A stretch of 64,000 bases of DNA, from assembly GCA_004556005.1 (NCBI GenBank), contig SFJA01000003.1, positions 1 to 64,000 on the forward strand, written 5' to 3'. Shown piece after piece: positions 7,064 through 16,270 of the stretch (within the stretch, counting starts at the first letter, position 1; each line of letters starts with the position of its first letter). The position numbers and the translations under genes were made by a program. The notes under the pieces were generated by a model, which made no database searches, was not told where the DNA came from, and was given only the letters and a program-made list of their open reading frames with translations. Source of the DNA: Bacteroidales bacterium. GTDB taxonomy: Bacteria > Bacteroidota > Bacteroidia > Bacteroidales > UBA932.

Positions 7064-7990
7064 ATGGAAATAGAAAAGGTAAAATGTCTTATCATAGGCG
7101 GTGGCCCTGCAGGCTATACTGCCGCCATTTATGCTTCCAGGGCATCTCTTGAGCCTGTTTTGTACGAAGGACGAGTGCCGGGAGGCCAGCTTACGACGAC
7201 AACCGTAATAGAGAATTTCCCCGGATTTGCCGAAGGAATCGATGCCAACGAACTGATGTCCCGTATGCGCGGGCAGGCGGTACGGTTGGGAGCCGATGTC
7301 CGCAGGGGAGAGGTGAGCGCTGTGGATTTTTCTTCCAGACCGCTGCGGGTGACGGTTGACGAGAGTCATCAGATTGAATCTGAGGCAGTTATTATCGCCA
7401 CCGGTGCTACGGCGCGATATCTCGGGCTGCCTTCTGAGCAGAGGTTCATGGGTATGGGCGTATCTGCCTGCGCGACCTGTGACGGATTCTTTTATCGCCG
7501 CAAGGTGGTGGCCGTCGTGGGTGGCGGGGATACTGCCTGTGAGGAGGCCAGCTATCTTGCAGGTCTGTGTTCAAAAGTGTATATGATAGTCAGGCGCGAC
7601 GTGCTCAGGGCTTCCGAAGCGATGCAGCAGCGTGTCCTGAATGCACCTAACATTGAGATTCTGTGGAATTGCAATACATCCGAAGTTCTCGGTGACGAGT
7701 CCGGAGTGACGGGCGTGCGTCTGCTTCGCAAGGATGGCGAGGTTTTTGATATTGAGATTGCCGGCCTATTCATAGCAATAGGCCATCATCCTCAGTCCGA
7801 GCTTTTCTCCGCCTATGTGGAGACGGACGCCAATGGATATATCAAGACGGACGGAGTCTCTTCCAGAACAAACGTGGAGGGCGTTTTTGCGGCCGGCGAC
7901 GTTCAGGACCCGCACTACCGTCAGGCCGTAAATGCTGCCGCATCGGGTTGCAGGGCGGCCCTTGATGCAGAAAAATATTTAAAGAATTAA
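7064..7990 (+). CDS. trxB: Thioredoxin-disulfide reductase
   Basis: A 308-residue low-molecular-weight thioredoxin reductase that transfers electrons from NADPH through FAD and a redox disulfide to thioredoxin. Visible are the FAD-binding GGGPAGYTAA (about 12-21), the active-site CATC (C136, C139), the NADPH motif GGGDTACEEA, and the C-terminal FAD contact GVFAAGDVQD. An in-frame TTG lies three codons upstream, but the ATG at 7064 fits the family start. bamD follows after 13 bp. The divergent Fur-family gene may regulate it. Confidence 0.96.
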   Translation: MEIEKVKCLIIGGGPAGYTAAIYASRASLEPVLYEGRVPGGQLTTTTVIENFPGFAEGIDANELMSRMRGQAVRLGADVRRGEVSAVDFSSRPLRVTVDESHQIESEAVIIATGATARYLGLPSEQRFMGMGVSACATCDGFFYRRKVVAVVGGGDTACEEASYLAGLCSKVYMIVRRDVLRASEAMQQRVLNAPNIEILWNCNTSEVLGDESGVTGVRLLRKDGEVFDIEIAGLFIAIGHHPQSELFSAYVETDANGYIKTDGVSSRTNVEGVFAAGDVQDPHYRQAVNAAASGCRAALDAEKYLKN

Positions 7991-8003
7991 TAATAAAAGG
8001 TTT

Positions 8004-8798
8004 ATGAAACATTCAGCGGGCATTATAGTTCTTTGTTTGCTTGCCGCCATAGCTCTTCCGGCTTGCAAGACCCAGTACGAGGCCATCCTGTCCGGCAACG
8101 ATATGGATCTCAAGTACAAGACTGCGATGGAGTATTTCAATGCGGGCAAATATGGCAAGTCGGCCCAGCTTTTCGAGTCTATGACAATGCTCACGACAGG
8201 CACCGAAAGGGATGACTCCGTGCAGTATTACTGGGGGCTCAGCAATTATCTCAACAAGGACTACTATACCGCAGAAGCCAATTTCGAAAGTTTTATCAGC
8301 AAGTTTCCTCGTTCGATTTTCACTGAACCGGCGATGTTTTATCGCTTGGATTGTATGTACAGGCAGACCTTGCGCTACGAACTTGACCAGAGACCGACTT
8401 ATTCCGCAATGGCCGCGATGGGCGAGTATCTTGCGCAGTTCCCGGAAGGAGAGCATTCCGACCTGTGCCGCAGTATGCTGGAGTCGCTCGGTAACCGCCT
8501 GGACCGCAAGGCGTATGAAAACGCTAAACTTTACTATAAGATGGAGGACTACAAGGCCGCCAGGGTTGCGTTCAAGAACGTGCTGAAGGAAGATGCTGAC
8601 AATATTTACAGGGAGGACATACTTTACTATTCCGCAATGTCGAGCTACAAGTTTGCTGAACTCAGCGTGCAGAGCAAGCAGAAGGAGAGGTTCCTCGTAT
8701 TTCAGGACGACTACCTGAACTTCATCGGGGAGTATCCCGACTCGAAATACCGCAAGGAGCTTGATTCCCTGTATAAAAAGGTGAAAGGAAAAAATTGA
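8004..8798 (+). CDS. bamD: Outer membrane assembly lipoprotein BamD/YfiO
   Basis: A 264-residue lipoprotein with lipobox ALPAC (Cys21), followed by tetratricopeptide-like helices (for example YKTAMEYFNAGKYGKSAQLFESM at about 37-60 and NYLNKDYYTAEANFESFISKFP at about 80-102). This matches the BamD/YfiO family, the essential lipoprotein of the BAM complex that inserts beta-barrels into the outer membrane. The order trxB-bamD-omega-recN has bamD next to the omega-like gene, as seen in other Bacteroidales. bamA itself is 8 kb away in this window. Confidence 0.92.
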   Translation: MKHSAGIIVLCLLAAIALPACKTQYEAILSGNDMDLKYKTAMEYFNAGKYGKSAQLFESMTMLTTGTERDDSVQYYWGLSNYLNKDYYTAEANFESFISKFPRSIFTEPAMFYRLDCMYRQTLRYELDQRPTYSAMAAMGEYLAQFPEGEHSDLCRSMLESLGNRLDRKAYENAKLYYKMEDYKAARVAFKNVLKEDADNIYREDILYYSAMSSYKFAELSVQSKQKERFLVFQDDYLNFIGEYPDSKYRKELDSLYKKVKGKN

Positions 8799-8831
8799 AA
8801 CTTTTGACAGACGGGCTGTCGTATTATAAGT

Positions 8832-9155
8832 ATGGACACAAAAAAGATACCTAACAACACGGTGACAAGGGACACCAAGTTCCTCGCCGAGCCTACGGGC
8901 AACATTTACGAAACGGTGGTAATCCTCTCCAAGAGGGCCAACCAGATAGCGGTAGCTGAAAAGAAGGAGCTTTCCAAGAAACTCGAGGAGTTTCGCGGCG
9001 AACGCGATACTATGGACGAAGTCTTTGAAAACAAGGACCAGATCGAGCTTTCAAAGATCTATGAACGTATGCCTAAGCCGGACCTGGTAGCCATCTCCGA
9101 GTTCGAATCGGGCGAACTTTACTACCGTACGGCAGAGCAGGAGGGCGAGAAGTAG
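8832..9155 (+). CDS. rpoZ: RNA polymerase omega subunit-like protein
   Basis: 107 residues resembling the Bacteroidota form of RpoZ: N-terminal VTRDTKFLAEPTGNIYETVVILSKRANQI (about 11-39), then a charged helix KKELSKKLEEF and a conserved IYERMPKPDLVAISEFESGELYYR tail. Omega helps assemble and stabilise RNA polymerase. The protein is longer than proteobacterial omega after the core, which is normal in this phylum. It lies between bamD (33 bp) and recN (16 bp), so the three genes are probably one operon. Confidence 0.85.
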   Translation: MDTKKIPNNTVTRDTKFLAEPTGNIYETVVILSKRANQIAVAEKKELSKKLEEFRGERDTMDEVFENKDQIELSKIYERMPKPDLVAISEFESGELYYRTAEQEGEK

Positions 9156-9171
9156 TTTTCCGTCACTCGCT

Positions 9172-10869
9172 ATGCTCACGCATCTGCACATAAGGAATTT
9201 CATTCTTATAGACTCTCTGGATGTAGAATTTCCGGAGGGTCTGATTATTATTACCGGACAGACCGGAGCGGGAAAGTCAATCCTTCTTGGAGCTCTCGCC
9301 CTCGCTTCCGGTGCAAAAGCAGATGCGTCAATGATTTCCGAAGGAGCTGACAGCTGCGTGGTAGAAGCGAGTTTCCGCACCTCGGACCCTTCTGTCCGTT
9401 CGCTGCTTGAAGAGCAGGACCTTGACTGGTGCGAGGGTGAACTCATAATTCGCCGCCAGCTGTCATCTTCCGGCAGGTCTCGCGCTTTTGTCAACGACTG
9501 CCCCGTGACCGTGCAGGTGCTCCAGGCATTGTCTTCGCGCCTTATCGACGTGCATTCCCAGCATTGCAGCCTCCTGCTCTCCGACCGGAACTTCCAGCTT
9601 TCGGTTCTGGACCAATTCTGCCGCAACGCCGACCCTCTCTCCCGCTGCAAATTTTTGTGGCAGAGCCTTAAGTCCGCCGATGCCGAGATAGAAGAACTCT
9701 CGTCCCGCAAAGCATCGCTGGAAGCCGAAAGCGAATACAACCGCTCCCAGTGGGAGCAGCTCAATGCCGCTGGCCTGAAGGATGGCGAACTCGAAATGCT
9801 CGAGGATGAGCAGAAAAAGCTTGCAAACGCAGAGTTAATAAAAAATTCTTTCACCGCCGCTCTATCCGGACTCGGGGCCTTGCAGGACCTTCCGGCTGGC
9901 GGGGACGTCCGCAGTGTGTCTGACTGCCTGCGCGACTGCCGCCGTGAGCTTGAGCACGCAAGTCGCTTCGTGCCTGCCTGCGAAGAGCTTTCCTCGCGCC
10001 TCGACTCCGTGAGAATCGAACTCGATGACATCAGTTCCGAGATACAGTCTCTCAATGACTCAATAGTGGTATCGGAGGAGAGATTGCAAACTGTCGAGGA
10101 ACGTATGTCTTTGATTTATACTCTGATGCGCAAACATTCGTGCAGTTCTGTGGCTGAACTCATTTCGCTGCGAGATTCGTATTCGGATAAGCTTGCGGAC
10201 AGCGATACGCTTGAAGAACGGATTGAAGCTTTGCGAAAGGAAAGGGATAGTTTTTATTCTCAGTATATTTCAGTATGTGAGGAACTTACAGCTGCGCGTC
10301 GCGAATCGGCACGTCGAATGGCCGCTCAAATCAGCGAGTCGCTGAGTTTCCTTGAACTTGACCGTGCTGTTTTTCAAGTCAGGGTTGCTCCGGGACCCGA
10401 TTCGGCTGCGGGAAGGGATGTGATAGACTTTCTCTTTTCTTCCAACGGAACTGCCCCTCAGGAGGTACAGAAATGCGCCTCGGGCGGTGAAATGTCCAGG
10501 ATAATGCTCTGTATCAAGGCAATGATGGCAGAATTTGCCTCGATGCCTACGCTCATATTCGATGAAATTGATACAGGAGTATCCGGCAGCGTTGCCGACA
10601 AGATGGGTCAGATGATATGCAATATGGGCCGCAATATGCAGGTGTTCGCCATTACCCACCTGCCTCAGGTGGCTGCAAAGGGACGCGCTCATTATCTTGT
10701 CAGCAAGTCGGCAAGGTCTGACGGCCGCAACGTATCAAGCATCAGCGAACTAGACAACGATGCCAGAGTTGCGGAGATAGCGCGTATGCTTAGCGGATCT
10801 GTCGTAACGGATGCCGCAATCGCAAATGCCAGGGCTCTCCTTTCGGAAAGCGTCAAGGCCGGTAATTGA
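9172..10869 (+). CDS. recN: DNA repair protein RecN
   Basis: A 565-residue SMC-like ATPase acting at double-strand breaks. Walker A is GQTGAGKS (about 29-36), a long coiled-coil middle spans about 150-370, and the C-terminal head has the ABC signature CASGGEMSRIMLCIKAMMA followed by Walker B PTLIFDEIDTGVSG. Length and layout match RecN. It closes the trxB-bamD-omega-recN run and is convergent with the next gene, with 32 bp between them. No independent promoter is obvious. Confidence 0.96.
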   Translation: MLTHLHIRNFILIDSLDVEFPEGLIIITGQTGAGKSILLGALALASGAKADASMISEGADSCVVEASFRTSDPSVRSLLEEQDLDWCEGELIIRRQLSSSGRSRAFVNDCPVTVQVLQALSSRLIDVHSQHCSLLLSDRNFQLSVLDQFCRNADPLSRCKFLWQSLKSADAEIEELSSRKASLEAESEYNRSQWEQLNAAGLKDGELEMLEDEQKKLANAELIKNSFTAALSGLGALQDLPAGGDVRSVSDCLRDCRRELEHASRFVPACEELSSRLDSVRIELDDISSEIQSLNDSIVVSEERLQTVEERMSLIYTLMRKHSCSSVAELISLRDSYSDKLADSDTLEERIEALRKERDSFYSQYISVCEELTAARRESARRMAAQISESLSFLELDRAVFQVRVAPGPDSAAGRDVIDFLFSSNGTAPQEVQKCASGGEMSRIMLCIKAMMAEFASMPTLIFDEIDTGVSGSVADKMGQMICNMGRNMQVFAITHLPQVAAKGRAHYLVSKSARSDGRNVSSISELDNDARVAEIARMLSGSVVTDAAIANARALLSESVKAGN

Positions 10870-10901
10870 AAAGGTGCCGGCTCCGGGTCTTCACGGAACT
10901 G

Positions 10902-12128
10902 TTATAGAAGCTTGATGCTGAAGTCAGGACTATAGACGACTTTGCGTATTGCCCTGTTGATGCGTCCTGCAGAGTTTGACTTGTTATATTTGAAGTCAGT
11001 CTGCAATCCTTTCCACTGTTCTTCGCGGTGCATCCTCTTTATCCAGCGAGAGCCGTATTTACGGCACATTTCTATGTGGAACGTCATAGTGTCGTAACCT
11101 GAAAAGGCGAACGAACTCGGTTCGTTACCGAACAAGGCTCTGTAATCCAGAATAAACTGCTTGACATCAGCATCTTCATAATCAACATAATAGGATGTCG
11201 TCATCCTTGTGTTGGCGTTGAAGAGGCTTGCTGCGTTGATGCCCTCCAGACTCCTGACTGATGAAGTGGTGTAAAGCACGGTAGGGCATTCGCCCCTGGA
11301 TGCGATGGTGCTGATGCTGTTGATTGCACTGCAGACAAAAACCTCGCGTTCCGATGCTACCACGAACCTCAGCGTTCCCTGGGGAAGCTGCCCGAGCGCG
11401 TCTCCGCTGACCGAACTCAACTGACTGTAATCCAAGCCTGAGTCCTGCAGCAGCTGCAGAAGGTAGCCGACTTTGCCGTCCTTGTCGGAGTCGGAATTGT
11501 CCTTGAGCACGACTATCCTGTCAAGAGGTCCGCATTCGGCCTTGAGCCAGGCGACCATTTCCTCGGTCTGCTCCTTCCACGAAGAAGGTGCCTGTATGAC
11601 ATTGAGCGAGTCGGTCAGCGCTGCCGCCTTTGGCTCAATAGGGGATATGACATATTTGTCCGGACAATTGAGCAGAACACCAGCGATTTCCTCGCATTTT
11701 ACCGGGCCTATGATGATGTCGCTCTTTTCAAGCATGGAATAGGAGGCCGGACGGCTCCTGTCTTCGGTGTCATAGACATTCAGTTCAATTGCATACCCAT
11801 TGTTGCCCAGTTCACGCACCGCCATCAGCGCTCCGCAGTAGTACTCCATAAAGTTGCGGCTCGGACTTGCCGAGTTGCTCTTCAGCGGCAGCAGCAGCGA
11901 TACTTTGACCATTTCCGGCACTTCCGAAAGGAAAGTGTCCTCCAGCTCTTCGTCGCTCAAAGCCACGGCGATGCTGTCTTTGGGCAGTACGGGAATGGTA
12001 TCAGAAGGCGTTGCAACAGTCTTGAGCGTATCCGGCTTGACCTTTTTCCGGTTCGGAAACAACCAAGGCTGGGCGCTGGCGCTCAGTGCCACCAATGCGG
12101 TGATGAAACAGAGTATCAACTTTTTCAT
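10902..12128 (-). CDS. Secreted periplasmic-binding-fold protein (Peripla_BP_6-like)
   Basis: 408 residues with a signal peptide ending ALSASAQ (about 19). After a linker (20-70) comes a leucine-binding-protein-like fold: VKVSLLLPLKSNSASPSRNFMEYYCGALMAVRELGNNGY (about 74-112), EKSDIIIGPVKCEEIAGVL, and near the end FAFSGYDTMTFHIEM. In many Bacteroidota such proteins also carry LysM and are named amino-acid ABC substrate-binding protein, but here neither LysM nor a transporter is present. A role in cell-wall regulation, like LpoA, is possible but unproven. Its ATG overlaps the glycosyltransferase stop by 4 bases. Confidence 0.7.
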   Translation of the reverse strand: MKKLILCFITALVALSASAQPWLFPNRKKVKPDTLKTVATPSDTIPVLPKDSIAVALSDEELEDTFLSEVPEMVKVSLLLPLKSNSASPSRNFMEYYCGALMAVRELGNNGYAIELNVYDTEDRSRPASYSMLEKSDIIIGPVKCEEIAGVLLNCPDKYVISPIEPKAAALTDSLNVIQAPSSWKEQTEEMVAWLKAECGPLDRIVVLKDNSDSDKDGKVGYLLQLLQDSGLDYSQLSSVSGDALGQLPQGTLRFVVASEREVFVCSAINSISTIASRGECPTVLYTTSSVRSLEGINAASLFNANTRMTTSYYVDYEDADVKQFILDYRALFGNEPSSFAFSGYDTMTFHIEMCRKYGSRWIKRMHREEQWKGLQTDFKYNKSNSAGRINRAIRKVVYSPDFSIKLL

Positions 12129-13255
12129 AAGGAAATTCCGTTTATGAATTGAACCAGCTGCCTGCAGAAATTGCCTATGCTCAGGCGCTCGTTTTCCTTG
12201 CGTATGGATTCAACGAAACCCTCGCGTGCCCTTGTGTCGGCAAAGAATCTTCTTACATTGTAGGCGATGCAGGCTGGAGTCACCTCGGCGGCAACCATTC
12301 CCGTACCCGGACCCTCGATGGCGCTCTTGAGCCCGCCGACGTCAGTTACTATGATCGGAACCTCGAAATGGAAGCCGGTAGCGCTGACTCCGCTCTGGGT
12401 GGCGCTGCGGTAAGGAAGCACCACGACGTCCGCCGCTGAAAAAAATCGGCTGACCTCGGAGTCCTTTATGTAGTCAAGGAACAGGTAAATCCTATCCTTG
12501 GCTTTGCTGGCATCGATAATCTGCCTGTATCGGTCGAAACTGCCGTAAGGTTCTCCGGCAACAATCAACTGATAGCTGTCATCCAGCAGGTTGAACGCTT
12601 CAAGAAGTATGTCAAGCCCCTTGTATTCGCGTATCAGACCGAAAAACAGGAGGTTCTTTTTCCCGTGTTCGAGACCGAGCAGATTCTCGGCCTCCTTCCT
12701 CTCCATCTTCGTGCCGAAGTGGTCGCAGTATATCGGATGAGGTATGACAGTCTTGGGCTTGCCCGGGCTCAGTTCCTCAAGGTCCTGGCCGACTTCTGGG
12801 CTGAGCGTGACTCCGCCGTCAATTCCGCTCAGGAAATATTTGGACAGCGGTTTGTCAAAGAAATGTCTCTCGTGGGGTATTACATTGTCAAATATTGCGA
12901 TGACCTTGCATTTCTTTGACATATGCCTTGCAACAAATCCGAGCGCGGGCGCAAGATAGCTTACCCAGTATCTGATAATCAGCACGTCCGGGTTCCATTC
13001 TTTAATCTTCCTTGCAGACTTTATCCACGAAACCGGACCAATCGAGTCCAGAAGCGCTTCCGACTCGACAGGCACGGCCTCATCGTCCGGAGTGACGTAC
13101 TGGGTCTTGCCCGGAAACAGAAACTCGGGGTACTGCCTTTTGAAGTTGAATGCCTTTACGGTATGCTCTTTTCCCAGCTCCTGCAGTATGGCTGCATTGA
13201 GCTGGGAAATGCCCCCGCGGAACGGGTAAAAACAGGAGAGTATCGCTATTCTCAA
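12125..13255 (-). CDS. GT4-type glycosyltransferase
   Basis: A 376-residue GT-B fold glycosyltransferase. The N-terminal acceptor domain starts MRIAILSCFYPFRGGISQLN with the glycine-rich GGIS loop. The C-terminal nucleotide-sugar domain has KNLLFFGLIREYKGLDILLEAF (about 199-220) and the family E-x7-E region as PYRSATQSGVSATGFHFEVPIIVTDVGGL. Acceptor and sugar cannot be deduced. It lies between the Skp-like lipoprotein gene (21 bp upstream) and the periplasmic-binding-fold gene, which hints at a surface-glycan or envelope role. It is a lone gene rather than part of a polysaccharide cluster. Confidence 0.85.
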   Translation of the reverse strand: MRIAILSCFYPFRGGISQLNAAILQELGKEHTVKAFNFKRQYPEFLFPGKTQYVTPDDEAVPVESEALLDSIGPVSWIKSARKIKEWNPDVLIIRYWVSYLAPALGFVARHMSKKCKVIAIFDNVIPHERHFFDKPLSKYFLSGIDGGVTLSPEVGQDLEELSPGKPKTVIPHPIYCDHFGTKMERKEAENLLGLEHGKKNLLFFGLIREYKGLDILLEAFNLLDDSYQLIVAGEPYGSFDRYRQIIDASKAKDRIYLFLDYIKDSEVSRFFSAADVVVLPYRSATQSGVSATGFHFEVPIIVTDVGGLKSAIEGPGTGMVAAEVTPACIAYNVRRFFADTRAREGFVESIRKENERLSIGNFCRQLVQFINGISL

Positions 13256-13276
13256 GACTGTCAGATATTTTCGTTA

Positions 13277-13915
13277 TTACTCGGCCTTTGCTTTGTTGTT
13301 TACATACTCGGCATTGAGTCCTTCGAGGACAATGTCGGTAATATTGAGAGCAGGGTTGGCGGCAACTACAGGGATAGAAATGATTCCGGTCTGTACGCCT
13401 CCCTGGCTCTGGGTAGCGAGTATCATCTGATATCCGGCCTTTTCGTTGAAAGCCTGGAGATAGGTGTTGATGGCATCAAGAATCTCATTCTGGGCTACTA
13501 CGAGCTCTTCGTTGATCTCCCTCTGCTTGCCGGCGGCATAGTTCTCGAATGCTGCCTGGTCCTCCTGAAGTTTCTTGAGCTGAACCTCGGCCATGGACTG
13601 GGTAAGAATTCCCTTGTTCATCTTGTCCTGGAAGGCCTTCTGGTCCTTTTCGCACTTGCTGCCGCGGCGGTTGATTTCCTGCTCTACGCTGGCTGCCTTG
13701 GTCTGGACTACCGACATCCTGTCATTTGCGAAGTCGTATTCCTTGAGAATGCGGTCCATATCGATATACGCAATCTCGCAACTGGTGACTGATGTCGAGT
13801 CAGCATTGCCGTTCTGGCCGTTACCGTTGCCGGTGCAGCCTGTAGAGGTGAAAATCAGAGAAGCCAAACCGACAATTGAAGCGGCAAGGCTGAGGTTGAG
13901 AGCAATTTTTTTCAT
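13277..13915 (-). CDS. OmpH/Skp-family lipoprotein
   Basis: 212 residues: signal peptide with a possible lipobox (FTSTGC, Cys27), a short Gly/Asn linker, then the Skp fold starting SCEIAYIDMDRILKEYDF (about 45-62) and a long coiled coil (about 65-150) rich in Glu, Lys and Gln. Skp proteins chaperone unfolded outer-membrane proteins in the periplasm. This copy differs from the soluble Skp at 18942 in being predicted to be lipid-anchored and longer at the C-terminus. A minus-strand box TAGATTTG at 13964-13957 is a plausible promoter. Confidence 0.8.
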   Translation of the reverse strand: MKKIALNLSLAASIVGLASLIFTSTGCTGNGNGQNGNADSTSVTSCEIAYIDMDRILKEYDFANDRMSVVQTKAASVEQEINRRGSKCEKDQKAFQDKMNKGILTQSMAEVQLKKLQEDQAAFENYAAGKQREINEELVVAQNEILDAINTYLQAFNEKAGYQMILATQSQGGVQTGIISIPVVAANPALNITDIVLEGLNAEYVNNKAKAE

Positions 13916-13965
13916 TACTTTTATCTTAATTTATATGATTTGCGGGTAATAATTTACAAATCTAA

Positions 13966-14685
13966 CTAAAATTTCCGAATCCGAACAAGATATTCTTCTA
14001 TAGTTTTTTCTAGACCCAGGTAAAGGGCGTCGCTGATAAGGGCGTGACCTATGCTGACTTCGTCGGTCCAGGGTATGGTGTCGATGAAATAACCCAGGTT
14101 GTCGAGGTTGAGGTCGTGGCCTGCATTGAGCCCCAGACCGAGTTCCCTTACCGCCTCGGCGGTGCGGAGGAAAGGTTCTATCGCAGCCTCGCGGTCTTTT
14201 TCGTAGCCTTCGGCATAGGAGGCGGTGTAGAGTTCCACCCTGTCAGCCCCGCAGAGCATTGCTCCTTCGGCCATCTCCGGCTTAGGGTCAATAAAGATGG
14301 ATGTGCGTATCCCTCTGTCTTTGAATGTCTTGCACATCCTCGTCAAAAATGCGCGGTTACGAATCGTATCCCAGCCGGCATTTGATGTAATCGCATCGTG
14401 GGCATCCGGAACAAGGGTGACCTGATCCGGAACGACTTCACATACGAGAGCCGTGAAACTGCCTATGGGATTGCCTTCTATGTTAAACTCTGTAGTAATC
14501 AGAGGTCGTATGGTCCTTACGTCCGAGTACCTGATATGCCTCTCGTCCGGCCGCGGGTGCACCGTTATGCCTTCTGCCCCGAAACGCTCGCAGTCAAGGG
14601 CCGCCTTGGTCACGTCAGGGACATTCCCGCCCCTTGCGTTCCGCAGGGTGGCGATTTTGTTGATATTAACGCTTAATCTGGTCAT
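13966..14685 (-). CDS. pdxJ: Pyridoxine 5'-phosphate synthase
   Basis: A 239-residue PdxJ, which condenses 3-amino-2-oxopropyl phosphate with 1-deoxy-D-xylulose 5-phosphate in vitamin B6 synthesis. Family motifs: [15 protein letters not shown] (6-20), [13 protein letters not shown] (39-51), EFNIEGNP (68-75), and the C-terminal [13 protein letters not shown]. The substrate DXP also feeds the MEP pathway, whose dxr is in this window at 48.2 kb. It is transcribed divergently from nadK; its -7 box TACTTTTG ends 5 bases before the ATG. Confidence 0.97.
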   Translation of the reverse strand: MTRLSVNINKIATLRNARGGNVPDVTKAALDCERFGAEGITVHPRPDERHIRYSDVRTIRPLITTEFNIEGNPIGSFTALVCEVVPDQVTLVPDAHDAITSNAGWDTIRNRAFLTRMCKTFKDRGIRTSIFIDPKPEMAEGAMLCGADRVELYTASYAEGYEKDREAAIEPFLRTAEAVRELGLGLNAGHDLNLDNLGYFIDTIPWTDEVSIGHALISDALYLGLEKTIEEYLVRIRKF

Positions 14686-14690
14686 AAGTG

Positions 14691-14748
14691 CAAAAGTAAT
14701 CTTTTCTCGGATTAATTCCTCATTATTGCAAATAAAATGCTAAATTTG
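14691..14748. promoter_or_regulatory. Divergent pdxJ and nadK promoter boxes
   Basis: Minus-strand TACTTTTG (14698-14691) ends 5 bases before the pdxJ ATG, and plus-strand TAAATTTG (14741-14748) ends 9 bases before the nadK ATG at 14758. Both match TAnnTTTG; upstream TTTG elements are weak. Predicted 5' leaders are very short or absent. Confidence 0.6.
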
Positions 14749-14757
14749 AGACCCTCT

Positions 14758-15579
14758 ATGAAACTGGCCTATTATATAAAGAAAAACTCGCTCAAGGACG
14801 ACATTCGGGTTTCGAGGCTGCTGGACACCCTGCGTGACGGCGGCTGCCTGCTGTACGACGTGCTTTCCCGGGATGGTCTCGAAGATGGCACGGAAGCCCT
14901 TCTAAGCATTGGCGGCGACGGTACTTTCCTTTCCGCTGCCAGGGTTGCCGCTCCCGCCGGGGTGCCGGTGCTGGGCGTACAGCTCGGCAGGCTGGGCTTC
15001 CTGTCGGAAAACAGTCCGGAACAGGTCGCCGAGGCCCTGCTCGCTGGCACTTACGAGGTCGAACTGCGCAGTCTGCTGATGGTCCGCCCCGAATGCGGAC
15101 TGCCCCGGGGTATGAGTCCTTTCGCGCTGAACGAATTCTCCGTTACCCGAATCTCCGCTTCGATGCTTGGGGTGGACGTGACTGTCGGGGACAATGACCT
15201 GCCGACGTATTGGGCTGACGGACTGCTGGTTGCGACGAGCACGGGTTCGACGGCGTATGCGCTGAGCGCGGGTGGCCCGATTTGCACGCCGGATACTTCG
15301 CTGCACATCATTGCACCGGTTTCGCCGCACAATCTCAATTTGCGCCCGCTCATAGTCCCGAAGGAGGCTCCGGTGACCGTTGTGCCTCATTCCAGAGACG
15401 GGATGGTAAACCTTTCCATCGACAACTCCAGTTTCAGGGTGCCTTCGGGGACGAGGATAGAAGTGAGCGAGGCTCCGTTCCCGCTCAAGCGCATCAAACT
15501 TGGGAACAGCAGCTTCTTCGATGCTCTCAGGACCAGGCTTCTGTGGGGGGCCGATGTCAGGAACAATAATGGAAACTGA
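14758..15579 (+). CDS. nadK: NAD kinase
   Basis: A 273-residue ATP-dependent NAD kinase making NADP. It contains the GGDGT motif (52-56, in SIGGDGTFLSA), the second conserved ALNEFSVTR, and the glycine-rich STGSTAYALSAGGPI. An in-frame ATG at 14737 would add seven residues but lies upstream of the TAAATTTG promoter box, so 14758 is preferred. uppS follows after 5 bp; uppS, bamA and skp continue on the same strand. Confidence 0.95.
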   Translation: MKLAYYIKKNSLKDDIRVSRLLDTLRDGGCLLYDVLSRDGLEDGTEALLSIGGDGTFLSAARVAAPAGVPVLGVQLGRLGFLSENSPEQVAEALLAGTYEVELRSLLMVRPECGLPRGMSPFALNEFSVTRISASMLGVDVTVGDNDLPTYWADGLLVATSTGSTAYALSAGGPICTPDTSLHIIAPVSPHNLNLRPLIVPKEAPVTVVPHSRDGMVNLSIDNSSFRVPSGTRIEVSEAPFPLKRIKLGNSSFFDALRTRLLWGADVRNNNGN

Positions 15580-15584
15580 TTGAT

Positions 15585-16265
15585 ATGGAAGCACTTGCAA
15601 AGATACCGCAACACGTGACATTTATAATGGACGGAAACGGACGCTGGGCGCAGCAGCGCGGACTGGAACGCAGCCGTGGCCACGTCGAGGGTGTGGAAAG
15701 TGTCCGTGCCATTCTGGAGGCGTCACTGGAGTGGGGGATAAAGTATGTGTCCTTTTTTGCTTTCTCTGAAGAGAACTGGGGGCGTCCCGAGGCAGAAGTC
15801 AATACACTTATGTCACTGATGTTCAGGGCAATGCTTGATGAACTCGATACCCTCAAGCGTTATGGTGTGCATTTTGTTGTACTTGGCAACCGTTCCAGGC
15901 TTGACGAGGCGCTGAACGAGATGATTGACAGGGTTGACGCAGAAACGGCTGATGGCAAGGCCATGACTATGATAGTGTTTGTGAGCTATAGCGGGAAGTG
16001 GGACATAGAACAGGCTTCGAGGCGTATGGCCGCCGAAGGCGGGGAAAGCATCGAGCCTTATCTTTCGACCTCGGGCATTCCGGACCCCGACCTGCTTGTC
16101 AGGACTTCCGGTGAGAAACGTATCAGCAATTTCATGCTCTGGCAGACGGCCTATACTGAATTTGTTTTTGTAGATACTCTTTGGCCCGATTTTAGAAAAG
16201 TGGAGTATCGCCTTGCCTTGGAGGAGTACGCTTCCCGTGACAGGCGATTCGGAAAAGTAAAATAA
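15585..16265 (+). CDS. uppS: Isoprenyl transferase (undecaprenyl diphosphate synthase)
   Basis: A 226-residue cis-prenyltransferase that extends farnesyl diphosphate with isopentenyl diphosphate to the C55 lipid carrier for peptidoglycan and O-glycan synthesis. Motifs: FIMDGNGRWAQQRG with catalytic D16, the helix motif GHVEGVESVR, FFAFSEENWGRP, and the C-terminal PDLLVRTSGEKRISNFMLWQ. At 226 residues it is slightly short but complete. It lies 5 bp after nadK. Its product pathway shares isoprenoid precursors with dxr in this window. Confidence 0.96.
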   Translation: MEALAKIPQHVTFIMDGNGRWAQQRGLERSRGHVEGVESVRAILEASLEWGIKYVSFFAFSEENWGRPEAEVNTLMSLMFRAMLDELDTLKRYGVHFVVLGNRSRLDEALNEMIDRVDAETADGKAMTMIVFVSYSGKWDIEQASRRMAAEGGESIEPYLSTSGIPDPDLLVRTSGEKRISNFMLWQTAYTEFVFVDTLWPDFRKVEYRLALEEYASRDRRFGKVK

Positions 16266-16270
16266 AATTG

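Noticed and set aside
6986..7369. Long N-terminal extension of the Fur-family protein
   Set aside because: It runs through the intergenic region and antisense to trxB; the family start is at 6985.
9051..10055. A 334-codon open frame antisense to recN
   Set aside because: Serine- and arginine-rich composition typical of an antisense shadow; recN has intact ATPase motifs on the other strand.
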